Below, piece by piece: positions 1 to 9,326 of a stretch of 64,000 bases of DNA (its first letter is position 1; each line of letters opens with the position of its first letter). A model generated the notes under the pieces. The model ran no database searches. It saw nothing but the letters and a program-made list of their open reading frames with translations, and was not told the DNA's origin. Origin of the DNA: Vibrio echinoideorum (GTDB lineage: Bacteria; Pseudomonadota; Gammaproteobacteria; Enterobacterales; Vibrionaceae). The translations under genes and the position numbers were made by a program. The stretch covers positions 2,604,001 to 2,668,000 of the forward strand of contig NZ_AP025483.1 in NCBI RefSeq assembly GCF_024347455.1. Reading direction: 5' to 3'.

Positions 1-561
1 TTTGGCAAACAACAGCATGTCATTCACTTGCTTCTCTAAGTCATGCAATCTATCCATAAGCTTAGATTGAAAACGCGTTTTTGTTGCCGGCGGTAAGTTT
101 GGCGCGGCAAGATTTGATGCATACAACATCGCGCTAGAAAGTGGCGTACGCACCTGATGCGCCAATGAGGCGACCATTCTACCTAACGACGATAAACGCT
201 GAAGATCACTAACACGAGACTGTAGAAGACGTGTTTCTGTCAGGTCGGTAATCAGTATCAGTTGACCGGTGGTAGAAGCTGAAATCGCCAAACGAACCTT
301 ACGTCCGTTCTTTAGTGAGATCTCATGTCCATCATCGTCTTTTGGGTCAAAGGCACTTTGAATAACCGAAAACCACTTTTCACCCACCAGTTCCACACCT
401 AAAATTCGGTGCGCTTCAGGGTTCGCTTCCCTTACTTCCCCATGAGTATCTAACAAGATGACACCAGCTGGCATCACATCAAGTACTTGCTTATAGCGCT
501 CAACCTGCTGCTCAACTGAATCTAGGTGTGATTGATTTTCGGGTTCGTTAGATAGTTGCAT
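1..561 (-). CDS. flrB: FlrB, flagellar two-component sensor kinase (5' part only)
   Basis: The gene starts at 561 (protein begins MQLSNEPENQ) and runs off the left edge, so only about 187 N-terminal residues are present. They cover a PAS-like sensor domain and then the histidine phosphorylation region, with the H-box AHQVRTPLSSA encoded at about 130-170. FlrB is a cytoplasmic histidine kinase that phosphorylates FlrC, the sigma-54 activator of hook, basal-body and main flagellin genes in vibrios. It lies directly downstream of flrA in the usual flrA-flrB-flrC order. The kinase ATPase domain is outside the window. The identification rests on the motif and the neighbours. Confidence 0.9.
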   Translation of the reverse strand, partial: MQLSNEPENQSHLDSVEQQVERYKQVLDVMPAGVILLDTHGEVREANPEAHRILGVELVGEKWFSVIQSAFDPKDDDGHEISLKNGRKVRLAISASTTGQLILITDLTETRLLQSRVSDLQRLSSLGRMVASLAHQVRTPLSSAMLYASNLAAPNLPPATKTRFQSKLMDRLHDLEKQVNDMLLFAK

Positions 562-586
562 GTCAAAAATTTGCCTCAAATACTAA

Positions 587-617
587 AACAGCCTGACACG
601 TACAACACGAGTCAGGC
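587..617 (-). terminator. Hairpin between flrA and flrB
   Basis: An inverted repeat (AGCCTGAC / GTCAGGCT, 13-nt loop) lies between the flrA stop and the flrB start. On the minus strand it is followed by a short T-rich stretch (GTTTTAG). It could be a weak flrA terminator or an attenuator in the flrB leader. Confidence 0.5.
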
Positions 618-744
618 TATTTGCTATATTTATCACATAGTTAAGTAAGCAACAACTCGACTATGCCATCCCTATTCTCTCAATCAGAGCACACTCTAAT
701 TAAAAATGAGTCCTAATTTTATATTGCTGAACGTAATCTGATCT

Positions 745-2211
745 CTAACGCTGCAGATTATACTTACGCATTTTTTCAACCAAAGTCGTTCTGCGCATTC
801 CAAGCATATCAGCAGCACGAGCAACGATGCCACCCTGCGCCTCCAAAGCTTGGTTAATCATATTCACTTCCATATCAGCGAGTAGCTCTTTGAGGTTAAC
901 CCCTTCTGGCGGTAACTCTTGAGGCGCATTCGCGTTATCGGCAAGATCGTCTTGTTGATCAAAGCTAAAATCTTCTGAAAATATGTCAGCCAATGCATCA
1001 CGTTCCTGATCTTCCTCAGACGCAAAGTTATTAAACTCTGGTTGGAATTCAGGAAGATCACTGTATCGATATTTAGTGGGAAGGTGGTTCACGTCAACCA
1101 AGCTGTTTGGATAAAGGATAACCATTCGTTCAACTAAGTTAGCTAATTCACGAACGTTGCCAGGCCAATAATGCTCCATCAAAGAGTTGATAGCACGAGG
1201 CGTAAAACAGATTGGCATGCTGCCCTCCGCTTCCATTCGGGTCATCAGTTCTTGAAGCAACAGAGGAATATCTTCTTTGCGATCCTGAAGTGCAGGCATT
1301 TCAATTGGGAATACGTTCAAGCGATAGTAAAGGTCTTCACGGAACGAGTCATCGTCGATCATATCTTCAAGATTACGGTGCGTTGCCGCAACTACTCGAA
1401 CATCCGCTTTAATGGTGTTGTTACCACCTACACGCTCAAAGCATCGTTCTTGTAAAACACGCAGCAGTTTAACTTGCATCGCCATTGGCATATCGCCAAT
1501 TTCATCAAGAAATAGTGTGCCACCTTCAGCCAGTTCAAAGCGTCCTTTACGTGCGGTAATCGCACCAGTAAATGCACCTTTCTCGTGACCAAACAATTCA
1601 CTTTCGAGCAACTCTGCAGGAATAGCGCCACAATTCACTGGTACAAATGGCCCAGTACGACGCTTAGAATGATAGTGAATATTGCGAGCTACAACTTCTT
1701 TACCTGTACCTGATTCCCCAAGAATCAGCACGTTAGCTTCCGTAGTAGAAACCTGTTCAATTAAATGACGTACTTCTTGAATACCAGCATTTTGCCCTAC
1801 CAGGCTGCGAAACAGTGTGTTCTTACGTGTAGAAGATACAACTTGAATGCCTTTACGGCCTAAGAAGTCTTTACAGTGTCTTAATGCATCACTGAGTTGA
1901 GGGTAGTTAAGAGGAAGTTCGAGTTCGCCAACAAAGTTGGTGAGTTCATCAACTGGGTGATTGTTTTTACCGATCACAAGCAATGGAATGTGATTGGCGT
2001 GAACAAGCTTTTCATTGAGTAATGCGTTGAAGCCTTTACCTTTAATTGAGCCGATAATGCAGCCTGCCCACTGAAGTGACCAGTCTACTTTGCGCGCTTG
2101 TTCAGAGCTGATAACTTCGCAGCTCTCTCCTACAAACTCTAATATTGTGCTTAAATTGTCACGATCTTGAGCGTTATCGTCGACGACAAGCAGTTTTGCC
2201 AAACCTTGCAT
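745..2211 (-). CDS. flrA: FlrA, master sigma-54-dependent flagellar activator
   Basis: This 488-residue enhancer-binding protein has the FleQ/FlrA layout. The N-terminal FleQ-type receiver-like domain spans about 1-120. The AAA+ domain has a Walker A motif GESGTGKE at 165-172, the sigma-54 contact loop GAFTGA at 212-217 and a Walker B region [12 protein letters not shown] Fis-type helix-turn-helix lies at about 445-488. Arg135 and Arg176, the residues known to mediate c-di-GMP inhibition in V. cholerae FlrA, are both present at the same numbers. It should switch on flrBC and the early basal-body genes when c-di-GMP is low. The Shine-Dalgarno upstream of the ATG is poor, suggesting weak translation. 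It is separated from fliS by a strong terminator, so it has its own promoter. Confidence 0.96.
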   Translation of the reverse strand: MQGLAKLLVVDDNAQDRDNLSTILEFVGESCEVISSEQARKVDWSLQWAGCIIGSIKGKGFNALLNEKLVHANHIPLLVIGKNNHPVDELTNFVGELELPLNYPQLSDALRHCKDFLGRKGIQVVSSTRKNTLFRSLVGQNAGIQEVRHLIEQVSTTEANVLILGESGTGKEVVARNIHYHSKRRTGPFVPVNCGAIPAELLESELFGHEKGAFTGAITARKGRFELAEGGTLFLDEIGDMPMAMQVKLLRVLQERCFERVGGNNTIKADVRVVAATHRNLEDMIDDDSFREDLYYRLNVFPIEMPALQDRKEDIPLLLQELMTRMEAEGSMPICFTPRAINSLMEHYWPGNVRELANLVERMVILYPNSLVDVNHLPTKYRYSDLPEFQPEFNNFASEEDQERDALADIFSEDFSFDQQDDLADNANAPQELPPEGVNLKELLADMEVNMINQALEAQGGIVARAADMLGMRRTTLVEKMRKYNLQR

Positions 2212-2333
2212 AAGTAGGAATTATTGCCTTTATTTTGGTGCGATGCGGAAAAACGGTGAGCGACGTAGTCGATAAAACAGAGAAAAAACATCAATGATTA
2301 TGTTTACGTGGACAAATTTAGGAAATCAGCAAC

Positions 2334-2362
2334 GAAAAAAGCCATTAGGCTATCTAATGGCT
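2334..2362 (-). terminator. Rho-independent terminator after fliS
   Basis: A stem of 9 bp (AGCCATTAG / CTAATGGCT) with a 5-nt loop is followed on the minus strand by six T residues. It closes the flaG-fliD-flaI-fliS operon ahead of flrA. Confidence 0.88.
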
Positions 2363-2439
2363 TCTATTTTATTTGATTAAAAAAATAAGGCAACCAACCA
2401 ATTGAGGGATATGAGATTGGTTAAAACTGCAATTTTTCT

Positions 2440-2850
2440 TTAAATACCTACTTCATCAGACGTCAAGTTGTGATATTCGTTCGGAATTTGGTCCCAAGCG
2501 CTCTTAATTTCGCGGATAATATCGATAACATCATCAATTGGCTGTGGGTCATTTTTGTGATTTGCCGCAGAAATTTGCGTGATCATGAACTCATAAAGTT
2601 GATCTAGGTTTTTCGCAATATCACCACCATCGGCCATAGAAAGGCAACTGCGTAGGCTAATAATGATATCTAGAGCCTTACCAAGGCGCTCACCTTTTAC
2701 CGGAATGTTGCCCGCTTGCATTGCCGCTTTACCTTGAATCAAGCGTTCAATAGCGCCTGCCATCAACATTTGTACAATCTTATGGGGTGAGGCAGCTGTT
2801 AGCTGACTATCCACTGATACCTTTTTATATGCCTGTAAAGAACCGCGCAT
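2440..2850 (-). CDS. fliS: FliS, flagellin export chaperone
   Basis: The 136-residue protein begins MRGSLQAYKKVSVDSQL and has the family signature ASPHKIVQMLMAGAIERL. FliS binds the C-terminal D0 helix of newly made flagellin in the cytosol, stops premature polymerisation and delivers it to the export gate. The length is typical. It is the last gene of flaG-fliD-flaI-fliS, 12 bp behind flaI, with a good AGAGG ribosome binding site. In Vibrio literature it is also called flaJ. Confidence 0.95.
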   Translation of the reverse strand: MRGSLQAYKKVSVDSQLTAASPHKIVQMLMAGAIERLIQGKAAMQAGNIPVKGERLGKALDIIISLRSCLSMADGGDIAKNLDQLYEFMITQISAANHKNDPQPIDDVIDIIREIKSAWDQIPNEYHNLTSDEVGI

Positions 2851-2862
2851 AGTAAACCTCTT

Positions 2863-3168
2863 CTATAAAAACTTTTTGTATTGTTGAACTGATTTAGCAC
2901 CGTGACGATATTTGTGTAGGGTCTTACCTACTCGACTCGTCTCAGACTGCATCAATTCGACTAATTTTCTGGTTCTGGTAATGGCTTCAAACCATTCAGA
3001 ACTTTGCTTAACGTCGGGATGTGAGTCGATGAATTGAAGCACGTTTTGCAATAACTGTTCTCTGTTATCGACAAGCTGCGTTATTTCTTCAGCATTAATT
3101 TCGCTAAATTCAAGCTTAGAGATAATTAGTTGATCCAGTTCACAAAGCTCTTCAAGCTGGTTGTCCAT
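2863..3168 (-). CDS. flaI: FlaI, FliT-like flagellar chaperone
   Basis: This small acidic helical protein of 101 residues sits between fliD and fliS, the position of FlaI in Vibrio polar flagellar loci and of FliT in enteric bacteria. It has no enzymatic motif. By position it probably acts as the cytosolic chaperone of the filament cap FliD. Its start lies 3 bp past the fliD stop, so translation is likely coupled. The call is mainly by synteny; sequence conservation in this family is low. Confidence 0.8.
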   Translation of the reverse strand: MDNQLEELCELDQLIISKLEFSEINAEEITQLVDNREQLLQNVLQFIDSHPDVKQSSEWFEAITRTRKLVELMQSETSRVGKTLHKYRHGAKSVQQYKKFL

Positions 3169-3171
3169 CTA

Positions 3172-5199
3172 TTAACCTAACGCATTCATCATGCTGCCCA
3201 ATTGAGATTGCATCTTACTGGTCGCATCTTGCATAGCAGTAAACTTAGAGTGCGTGCGGCTCTCTAGGCTGTCCATTCGGCGGTCCAATGCACCTTGATC
3301 ATCAGCCAAGCGATAATTCTGTTCGACTAAGCTCTTTTCTCGTGTACGAATTGAGCCGGTAATGCCCGTGATGCCTTGAATCGCATCTTCCACTTTTTTG
3401 GCGAAACCATTGTTGCCACCAAAGAACTCACCCAACTTATCAAAGTTATTGTTAAGTTGACGGTCAAGCATGTCGTAGTTAATTTCTAGCGAACCTTGTC
3501 TCGTTGTCGTGATACCAAATTCAGTCAATGACTTGAGGTTATCTGGCGCACCTTCAATGCTCGACGAGAAGACACCTTTCAGTCTCGAGTCGGCGTTACG
3601 TACCGTACTGTCGCCAGAAAGCGGCCCTTTTTGGCCAGTCGTTGGATCAACGCCCGCCAAGTTTTTAGAGACTTGGTAAAATTGATTGTAGGAATTAACA
3701 AAGGTCTCAATGTCTTGGCGAACACTTTTACGGTCGTACTCAACACCAATTTCTGCCGGCGGCTTATCTTTTGGTGTTTTTCCTTTCACCGTAATATCGA
3801 TACCTTCAACGGCATCTTCAATCACATTGTTATTACTCGAAAGCTGAGCAACGCCGTCCAAGACGACCATTGAATCTTGCCCAGCCTGAACTTCAGCCAT
3901 ACCGCTATAGGTGTCAAAAGACTGTTGTGCCAATTCGAGGTCAGCTTGCGCTTTATCGACTTGCTCTAAAAGCTCACGCTCTTCGGGTTCTAATTTCGCA
4001 CGCTCAATTTTTTTGGCTTGTTCAGCGGTCAATTCGCCTTTTTGAACTTTCTCAGCCAGATCGGCTTTTTCTTGTGAAATTTTGTCTTCGATACGTGCTT
4101 GTTCAGCTTCAAGCTTTTGTTGAGCCTCTTTCGGCGTCACGTAAGAATCGGTCAGAGTACCCGAGGCAGCATTTGACCACCCCGGAACATCAGGAGCCTT
4201 CTCTATCGCTTTTTCATCAAGCTCAAGTTCTGGTGTGTAGTAAGAATCTAAAAGAGTTCCTGACGCTGTTTCAGTCCAACCCGGGATATTGTCTTCAGGC
4301 ATCACTGATTTAGCGGCTTGAGCTGCGTCTAGGGCAGCTTGACCATCGGCTGCAGCTTGCTCGCCATAGCTAAGACTTTGAGAGTCTCCGTCAGCGGATG
4401 AAGCAGCATCGGTTTGGTTTTTTGGGATAACATTGCCGTCTTCATCGAGTGTTTCACTCGCATTTGGGTCATCGTTAGCGATCGCTTCATCGATGAGTTC
4501 AACGGCTTTTCCTGCAGGGGTTAGAGCAAGAACATCTTGAGCAGCAAGGCGTGCTTTCTCTAGCGCCTTAACGCGTTCTTCAAGCGTTTTGTATTCGAGT
4601 TTTTTTAGAGGGTTAGCAGCATCAGATTCTACATTAATGCTGATCTGTTGATCTGAACCAGACTGGTTCGAGGCGACAATAAGTCGTGGGCCTTCGACAT
4701 CATTGATAATAGATGCACGAACGCCTGGGTTGTTATCTGCACCATTAATACCGCGAACAACATCGATAAGTTTCGATCTGTCGCCAACTTGTATGTCAAA
4801 ACTATCATCACCAAGCGAAACCTGCAGCTTACCTGGGCCAAATTTCATGTCCTCTGATAATACATCAGAAGCCACTTTATGGCTCTGGGCAAGCTGCAAC
4901 ACATCGATGGCATATTTGCCAGCGATCGCTTCGGTAGTCGCTGTTGCAGAGACAAGAGCTTCATCTGTACTCTCTACTGTTCGCACAGCGAAAGCTTTTT
5001 CCTGACGAAAATTTGTCATCAGGCTTTTCATCGAATCAAGGGATTCTCTGAGTCTTCCATAGGCACTAATGCTGGTGTCGATTCGCGTTCGTTCATTGTC
5101 GATTCGTTGCTGTTTAGGTACACGCTCCGAATCTACAATTTTGCTGACCATGGAATTGATATCCATGCCAGACGAAATCCCCATTGGGCCAAAACTCAT
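3172..5199 (-). CDS. fliD: FliD, flagellar filament cap (hook-associated protein 2)
   Basis: The N-terminus (MSFGPMGISSGMDINSMVSKIVDSER) and the C-terminal coiled region are conserved FliD segments. The protein caps the growing filament and guides folding of exported flagellin. At 675 residues it is longer than many FliD proteins. The extra length lies at about residues 205-430, an Ala/Glu/Asp/Lys-rich, coiled-coil-like stretch. That stretch contains an imperfect duplication of a motif of about 20 residues, centred on PGW at 306-308 and 339-341. A GAGGTGG ribosome binding site supports the start. It is also called flaH in vibrios. Confidence 0.95.
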   Translation of the reverse strand: MSFGPMGISSGMDINSMVSKIVDSERVPKQQRIDNERTRIDTSISAYGRLRESLDSMKSLMTNFRQEKAFAVRTVESTDEALVSATATTEAIAGKYAIDVLQLAQSHKVASDVLSEDMKFGPGKLQVSLGDDSFDIQVGDRSKLIDVVRGINGADNNPGVRASIINDVEGPRLIVASNQSGSDQQISINVESDAANPLKKLEYKTLEERVKALEKARLAAQDVLALTPAGKAVELIDEAIANDDPNASETLDEDGNVIPKNQTDAASSADGDSQSLSYGEQAAADGQAALDAAQAAKSVMPEDNIPGWTETASGTLLDSYYTPELELDEKAIEKAPDVPGWSNAASGTLTDSYVTPKEAQQKLEAEQARIEDKISQEKADLAEKVQKGELTAEQAKKIERAKLEPEERELLEQVDKAQADLELAQQSFDTYSGMAEVQAGQDSMVVLDGVAQLSSNNNVIEDAVEGIDITVKGKTPKDKPPAEIGVEYDRKSVRQDIETFVNSYNQFYQVSKNLAGVDPTTGQKGPLSGDSTVRNADSRLKGVFSSSIEGAPDNLKSLTEFGITTTRQGSLEINYDMLDRQLNNNFDKLGEFFGGNNGFAKKVEDAIQGITGITGSIRTREKSLVEQNYRLADDQGALDRRMDSLESRTHSKFTAMQDATSKMQSQLGSMMNALG

Positions 5200-5221
5200 T
5201 AAACCACCTCAATAATACGAC

Positions 5222-5647
5222 TTAAACCTTCACCTCAAATATTCTACTATTCGAGTTTTGGGCTGCTAGGCGCCTTAGAATTTCAAGCATTTCTTCATCA
5301 GGTATCTGGCGAATAATATCACCTGTTGTAGTCTCATAAATGGTGACCACATCTCTACCCGATTCTTCATCAACTTTAAAAGCAACACCCTTATTGAGAG
5401 AAGAGATAAACTCGTTTACCTTCTCTACCATCTTGACTCGCTCTTCATCATTTAACTCTTGTCTAACTTGAGCTAATTGAATCGCCGCTTCGGTAGCCTC
5501 TTCTTTCGATTTCTCTACCTTGCCATAAGATGTTACTTCTTTCAGTCGTGAAATGCTCGACGCACTACTACCTTCATCGCTTGCAATTTTAATGCCATTA
5601 GGTGAGCCGTAAGGCTGGATGTTCGATGCGTTGGATGGAATTTCCAT
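5222..5647 (-). CDS. flaG: FlaG family flagellar protein
   Basis: The start at 5647 (protein MEIPSNASNIQ, 141 residues) is preferred over an in-frame ATG ten codons upstream because it follows a strong GGAGGGAG ribosome binding site. The C-terminal half has the FlaG signature (VKVDEESGRDVVTIYETTTGDIIRQIP type, ending in a hydrophobic strand). FlaG proteins influence polar filament length and stability, but their exact role is unsettled. It is the first gene of flaG-fliD-flaI-fliS and lies 81 bp downstream of a flagellin gene, separated by a hairpin. Confidence 0.9.
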   Translation of the reverse strand: MEIPSNASNIQPYGSPNGIKIASDEGSSASSISRLKEVTSYGKVEKSKEEATEAAIQLAQVRQELNDEERVKMVEKVNEFISSLNKGVAFKVDEESGRDVVTIYETTTGDIIRQIPDEEMLEILRRLAAQNSNSRIFEVKV

Positions 5648-5681
5648 AACACTCTCCCTCCCTCCTTTATGAGCCAAACAG

Positions 5682-5707
5682 TAAAACTCTACGCTCAGTA
5701 GAGTTTA
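5682..5707 (-). terminator. Hairpin terminator between flagellin and flaG
   Basis: A 9-bp stem (AAACTCTAC / GTAGAGTTT) with a 5-nt loop runs into TTTTAC on the minus strand. The T-run is short, so partial read-through from the flagellin promoter into flaG-fliD is possible. No other clear promoter was found in front of flaG. Confidence 0.6.
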
Positions 5708-5728
5708 CCGCTACTTACCGGAGTAAGT

Positions 5729-6859
5729 TTAGCCCAATAAGCTTAGAGCTGCTGATGGTGATTGTTTTGCTTGAGCTAAGATAGAAGTACTCGCCTGTTG
5801 TAGGATTTGAGACTTCGTCATTGCCGTTGTTTCTTTCGCGTAATCGGTATCTTTGATACGGCTCTTAGAAGCATTAACGTTTTCGTTGATGTTATCTAAG
5901 TTGCTGATAGCGTGATCAAAACGGTTTTGGAAAGCACCAAGAGAAGCACGGTTACTGTCCACTGATTTTAGTGCGCCATCAATAACAGACACGGCTTCGT
6001 TTGCACCAGCAACCGAGGTTACATCGATATCGTTAACGGTAACGTCTTTAGCTGCACCGATACCTAGCTCACCAGCAAGGCTGCCACCGAACTCAACATC
6101 ACCTTCAACTTTTTGGCTTGAAGCGAAAAGTTGCAGTTTACCGCCTTCACCTACCGACGCTTTAACGTCTTGGCTCTGACCATTGATGTAAGTTGCTAGC
6201 TCTTCCATATCGTTGCCTTCCTTCGCAGAAATAGCCAACTCTTGTGCTTCGCCAAACTTATCGTTGTATTTGATCGTTAAATCAGAACCAGCACCTACGC
6301 GCCAAGAAGCATCTTTGCCTTCTGTAACACCGTAGCTCTTACCACCCATGTCTTGAGTGTCAGTACGCATGTTGTTCATCGTTAGCATTACTGCTTCACC
6401 AGAATCAGCACCGATTTGGAAAGATTGGCTACCGTAAGTACCGTTAAGAAGCTTGTTACCACCAAAAGAGGTCGTTTCAGCGATACGGTTAAGTTCAGTG
6501 TTTAGAGCCGATACTTCTTCTTGGATCGCAACACGTTCAGATTTGCTGTTTGAACCATTTGAAGATTGAAGAGAAAGGTCACGCATACGTTGCAGAATGT
6601 TGGTTGACTCATTCATTGCACCTTCAGCAGTCTGTGCAATTGAGATACCGTCATTCGCATTTTTCACAGCCATATCTAGGCCACGACTTTGCGACGTTAA
6701 GCGGTTAGAAATTTGTAGGCCAGCAGCATCATCTTTTGCGCTATTGATTTTATAGCCAGAAGACAAACGCTCCATTGATTTTTGAGTACCTTCAGCCGCG
6801 CTATTTAGGTAGCGCTGAGCCGTCATTGCAGACACATTAGTGCTTACATTAATCGCCAT
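5729..6859 (-). CDS. Polar flagellin (paralogue 1, flaG-proximal)
   Basis: The 376-residue protein has the standard flagellin D0/D1 ends. The N-terminal block is [17 protein letters not shown] with [20 protein letters not shown], and the C-terminal block is [21 protein letters not shown] ending in ALSLLG. The variable middle spans about 165-280. It is exported by the flagellar type III system and polymerises into the filament. A strong AAAGGAG site precedes the ATG. A sigma-28 promoter lies about 130 bp upstream. It is one of three adjacent flagellins with near-identical ends; letter names vary among vibrios, so no symbol is assigned. Confidence 0.95.
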   Translation of the reverse strand: MAINVSTNVSAMTAQRYLNSAAEGTQKSMERLSSGYKINSAKDDAAGLQISNRLTSQSRGLDMAVKNANDGISIAQTAEGAMNESTNILQRMRDLSLQSSNGSNSKSERVAIQEEVSALNTELNRIAETTSFGGNKLLNGTYGSQSFQIGADSGEAVMLTMNNMRTDTQDMGGKSYGVTEGKDASWRVGAGSDLTIKYNDKFGEAQELAISAKEGNDMEELATYINGQSQDVKASVGEGGKLQLFASSQKVEGDVEFGGSLAGELGIGAAKDVTVNDIDVTSVAGANEAVSVIDGALKSVDSNRASLGAFQNRFDHAISNLDNINENVNASKSRIKDTDYAKETTAMTKSQILQQASTSILAQAKQSPSAALSLLG

Positions 6860-6989
6860 AGTTGATCTCCTTTAGGCATTTTTTAGTGCACCTATGTGAC
6901 TCTCACCTCACACAAATCCACATCAATTTGTTTTACATACCAGTGTCTCTCTCACCTTACATTGGTACATATCATTTCTCTCAATCCCT

Positions 6990-7016
6990 TTAACGGCCCC
7001 TTAATTAGAAGCTTTA
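6990..7016 (-). promoter_or_regulatory. Sigma-28 (FliA) promoter of flagellin paralogue 1
   Basis: On the minus strand, TAAA (7013-7016) and GCCGTTAA (6990-6997) are separated by exactly 15 nt. This matches the flagellar consensus TAAA-N15-GCCGATAA with one mismatch. Confidence 0.85.
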
Positions 7017-7288
7017 ATAAAAAATCGTTTTTTTTTCGCATTATTTTCAATAACAAAGGAAAGTGTGATCGTTCTTCAATTAATAGGCTCATGTCCGCTA
7101 AAGCCAAATTTATCATTACGGGTATCGCTCCCCCTCATGAAAATGAGATAGGAAACCGGCCTCTGATACCTCGTTCTACTCAATTCTAAGATGAGGATCG
7201 AAAGGTAATTCTTCGTATTCGAATCACTACTTATGTCGGCCAAAACGCCGAAGCGTGCGAACAAAAAATTCATCATCTAGAAATATTT

Positions 7289-7330
7289 GTCATTCCCTAC
7301 CGCGAGGGATAAGCGTGATGGGGAATCCCG
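7289..7330. repeat. REP-like palindromic intergenic element
   Basis: The stretch between flagellins 2 and 1 has CATTCCCT ... AGGGAT and CATTCCC ... GGGGAATC arms, like the GTCATTCCC-type intergenic palindromes common in gamma-proteobacteria. Only one copy was recognised in this window. The rest of 7017-7393 holds no convincing gene. Confidence 0.4.
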
Positions 7331-7393
7331 TTTTCATCCCGAATCACCGACACGGTTATTTCCCCGAAGACATCCTTTGCTAAATAACAGGCA

Positions 7394-7418
7394 ATAAAAA
7401 ACCCAGCCGAAGCTGGGT
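7394..7418 (-). terminator. Rho-independent terminator after flagellin paralogue 2
   Basis: A perfect 7-bp GC-rich stem (ACCCAGC / GCTGGGT, loop CGAA) is followed on the minus strand by TTTTTTA, about 110 bp past the stop of the flagellin at 7528-8661. Confidence 0.88.
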
Positions 7419-7527
7419 CTGTTTAGCGCTCATCTCTCACCACGAGCTAATTTGTGGAAGCCTAACGTTTATGATCAACTGCGCTTATGATAAACAGCGC
7501 TTATAACCAACGTGGCCTTTCAATCGA

Positions 7528-8661
7528 TTAACCTAGTAGGCTAAGTGCCGAGTTCGGTGCTTGCTTCGCTTGAGCAAGAATAGAGCTTGAAGCTTGAGAA
7601 AGGATCTGAGACTTAGTCATCTGAGTCGTTTCTTTCGCGAAATCGGTATCTTTAATACGGCTCTTAGATGCGTTAACGTTCTCGTTAATGTTGTCTAAGT
7701 TGCTGATAGCGTGGTCGAAACGGTTTTGGAAAGCACCCAGTTCAGCACGGTGGCTGTCTACATACTTAAGTGCCGCATCGATGACTGCTACAGATTCTTG
7801 TGCGCCACCAACTGATGTCACGTCGATAGTATCAACCGTTACATCTTTGCTAGGTTGCATGCCTAATTCGCCAGCAAGGCTGCCAGAGAATGCCACTTCG
7901 CCTTCAACTTTGTTGTTGCCAGTAAACATCTGTAGCTTACCGTCTTCAGTTACAGACGCTTTAACAGAGTCTTGTTGACCGTTGATGTACGTTGCTAGCT
8001 CTTCGATGTCATCGCCCGCTTTCGCAGACACATCGATTTCTTGTGCTTGACCGAAGTTATCAGTGAACGACATTTTTAGGTCGTTAGAGCCAGTTTGAAC
8101 GTTCCAGTCTTTGTCTTTCGCGTTCTCAGTTTGGTAACTCTTACCACCCATCTGAGCATTATCAGAGCGCATATCTTTCAGTTGAAGCATTACCGCTTCA
8201 CCGTTATCCGCACCGATTTGGAATGATTTAGTACCGTGAGTACCGTTAAGCAGCTTGTTGCCACCAAAAGACGTGGTTTCCGCAATACGGTTCAGTTCGT
8301 CGTTCAGTGCTGTTACTTCTTCTTGAATCGCTACACGCTCAGATTTTGAGTTTGAGCCGTTTGAAGATTGTAGAGACAAATCACGCATACGTTGCAGGAT
8401 GTTAGTAGTCTCGTTCATTGCACCTTCAGCAGTTTGTGCAATAGAGATACCGTCGTTCGCGTTACGTACAGCAACATCAAGGCCGCGGCTTTGAACGTTC
8501 AAACGGTTAGAGATTTGTAGGCCCGCAGCGTCATCTTTCGCGCTGTTGATTTTAGAGCCTGAAGCTAGACGCTCCATTGATGTTTGTTGTGCGCTGTTTG
8601 CGTTGTTTAAGTAACGTTGCGCTGTCATCGCTGAAACGTTTGTATTTACATTCACTGCCAT
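7528..8661 (-). CDS. Polar flagellin (paralogue 2, middle)
   Basis: The start at 8661 ([12 protein letters not shown]) is chosen over an ATG 19 codons upstream. It aligns with the other flagellins and follows a GGAG site. The product is 377 residues, with conserved D0/D1 ends ([39 protein letters not shown]; ending ALSLLG) and a variable middle at about 170-280. It should be a filament subunit made late under FliA control, as a sigma-28 promoter lies about 80 bp upstream. It resembles paralogue 1 more closely than paralogue 3, for example in the [13 protein letters not shown] segment, suggesting a recent duplication. Confidence 0.95.
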   Translation of the reverse strand: MAVNVNTNVSAMTAQRYLNNANSAQQTSMERLASGSKINSAKDDAAGLQISNRLNVQSRGLDVAVRNANDGISIAQTAEGAMNETTNILQRMRDLSLQSSNGSNSKSERVAIQEEVTALNDELNRIAETTSFGGNKLLNGTHGTKSFQIGADNGEAVMLQLKDMRSDNAQMGGKSYQTENAKDKDWNVQTGSNDLKMSFTDNFGQAQEIDVSAKAGDDIEELATYINGQQDSVKASVTEDGKLQMFTGNNKVEGEVAFSGSLAGELGMQPSKDVTVDTIDVTSVGGAQESVAVIDAALKYVDSHRAELGAFQNRFDHAISNLDNINENVNASKSRIKDTDFAKETTQMTKSQILSQASSSILAQAKQAPNSALSLLG

Positions 8662-8742
8662 GGTGATTTCTCCAATTGATTTTCCGGTATAGCGGTTTCC
8701 GACGTCTCGGAAAACCAAGTAGTTCTCTCAAAGTTACATTTA

Positions 8743-8769
8743 ATAACGGCTCAAAATCCCGAAGCTTTA
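8743..8769 (-). promoter_or_regulatory. Sigma-28 (FliA) promoter of flagellin paralogue 2
   Basis: On the minus strand, TAAA (8766-8769), a 15-nt spacer and GCCGTTAT (8743-8750) match the FliA consensus closely. Part of the spacer start (GCTTC) is shared with the paralogue 1 promoter. Confidence 0.85.
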
Positions 8770-9100
8770 GAAAAACTTTTAAAAAACCACAAAAAAAATA
8801 TTAATTATCTATTTATCAGACACTTAATTTTCGTCTTTTTCTGAAACCGTGACCATTTCCAACGGAGAAAAGACCTCAATCTGTTTAAAAAACACTCTAA
8901 ATGACTTATTAGTTAGCGAACGTATAGAAATGATCAATCACGAAACATTTCGTATTAGCGAAGATTTGATGTTCTAAGACGGGTTATTTATAGCGAAGCA
9001 GACTCGTTAAATAGAAGCTTTAGGCATTAACAAAGACAAAGCTAGAGGCTAGATGGGGGAACAGAAAGACAGAATAATAAAAAGGTAGATAACAGAAAGG
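8770..9100. other. AT-rich intergenic stretch, no gene seen
   Basis: This is the space between the sigma-28 promoter of flagellin 2 and the terminator of flagellin 3. It is AT-rich, with stops in all frames at short intervals and no RNA fold or repeat that I could recognise. Confidence 0.6.
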
Positions 9101-9134
9101 AAAAAGCCCCTTTTCCTTTGAGAGAACCGGGGCT
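9101..9134 (-). terminator. Rho-independent terminator after flagellin paralogue 3
   Basis: The stem AGCCCC / GGGGCT encloses an 18-nt loop and is followed on the minus strand by TTTTTCC. It lies about 190 bp beyond the flagellin stop, implying a long 3' untranslated region. Confidence 0.75.
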
Positions 9135-9326
9135 AGTTGGCGCGTCAGAGCCTGTGTGGAGATCATCGAGAAATGAACACATTTCCGACTTGCCGTTGCA
9201 TTCTTACTGTAAAAATGGATAGCAGGTGAGAGATGAGAGAGCTAAACACTCAATAGTAAGTATGCTTGCCAGTTTCCCTTACTGCATGGCTCACGTCTGA
9301 ACACGAGCAGCAAGTTCAACCAATAA

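Noticed and set aside
562..744. Possible sigma-54 site for flrBC (TGTGATAAATATAGC on the minus strand)
   Set aside because: The invariant GG of the -24 element is missing, so it is too weak to list although sigma-54 control of flrBC is expected.
3870..4313. 147-codon plus-strand open frame inside fliD
   Set aside because: It is antisense to a clear fliD reading frame, with no ribosome binding site or protein features.
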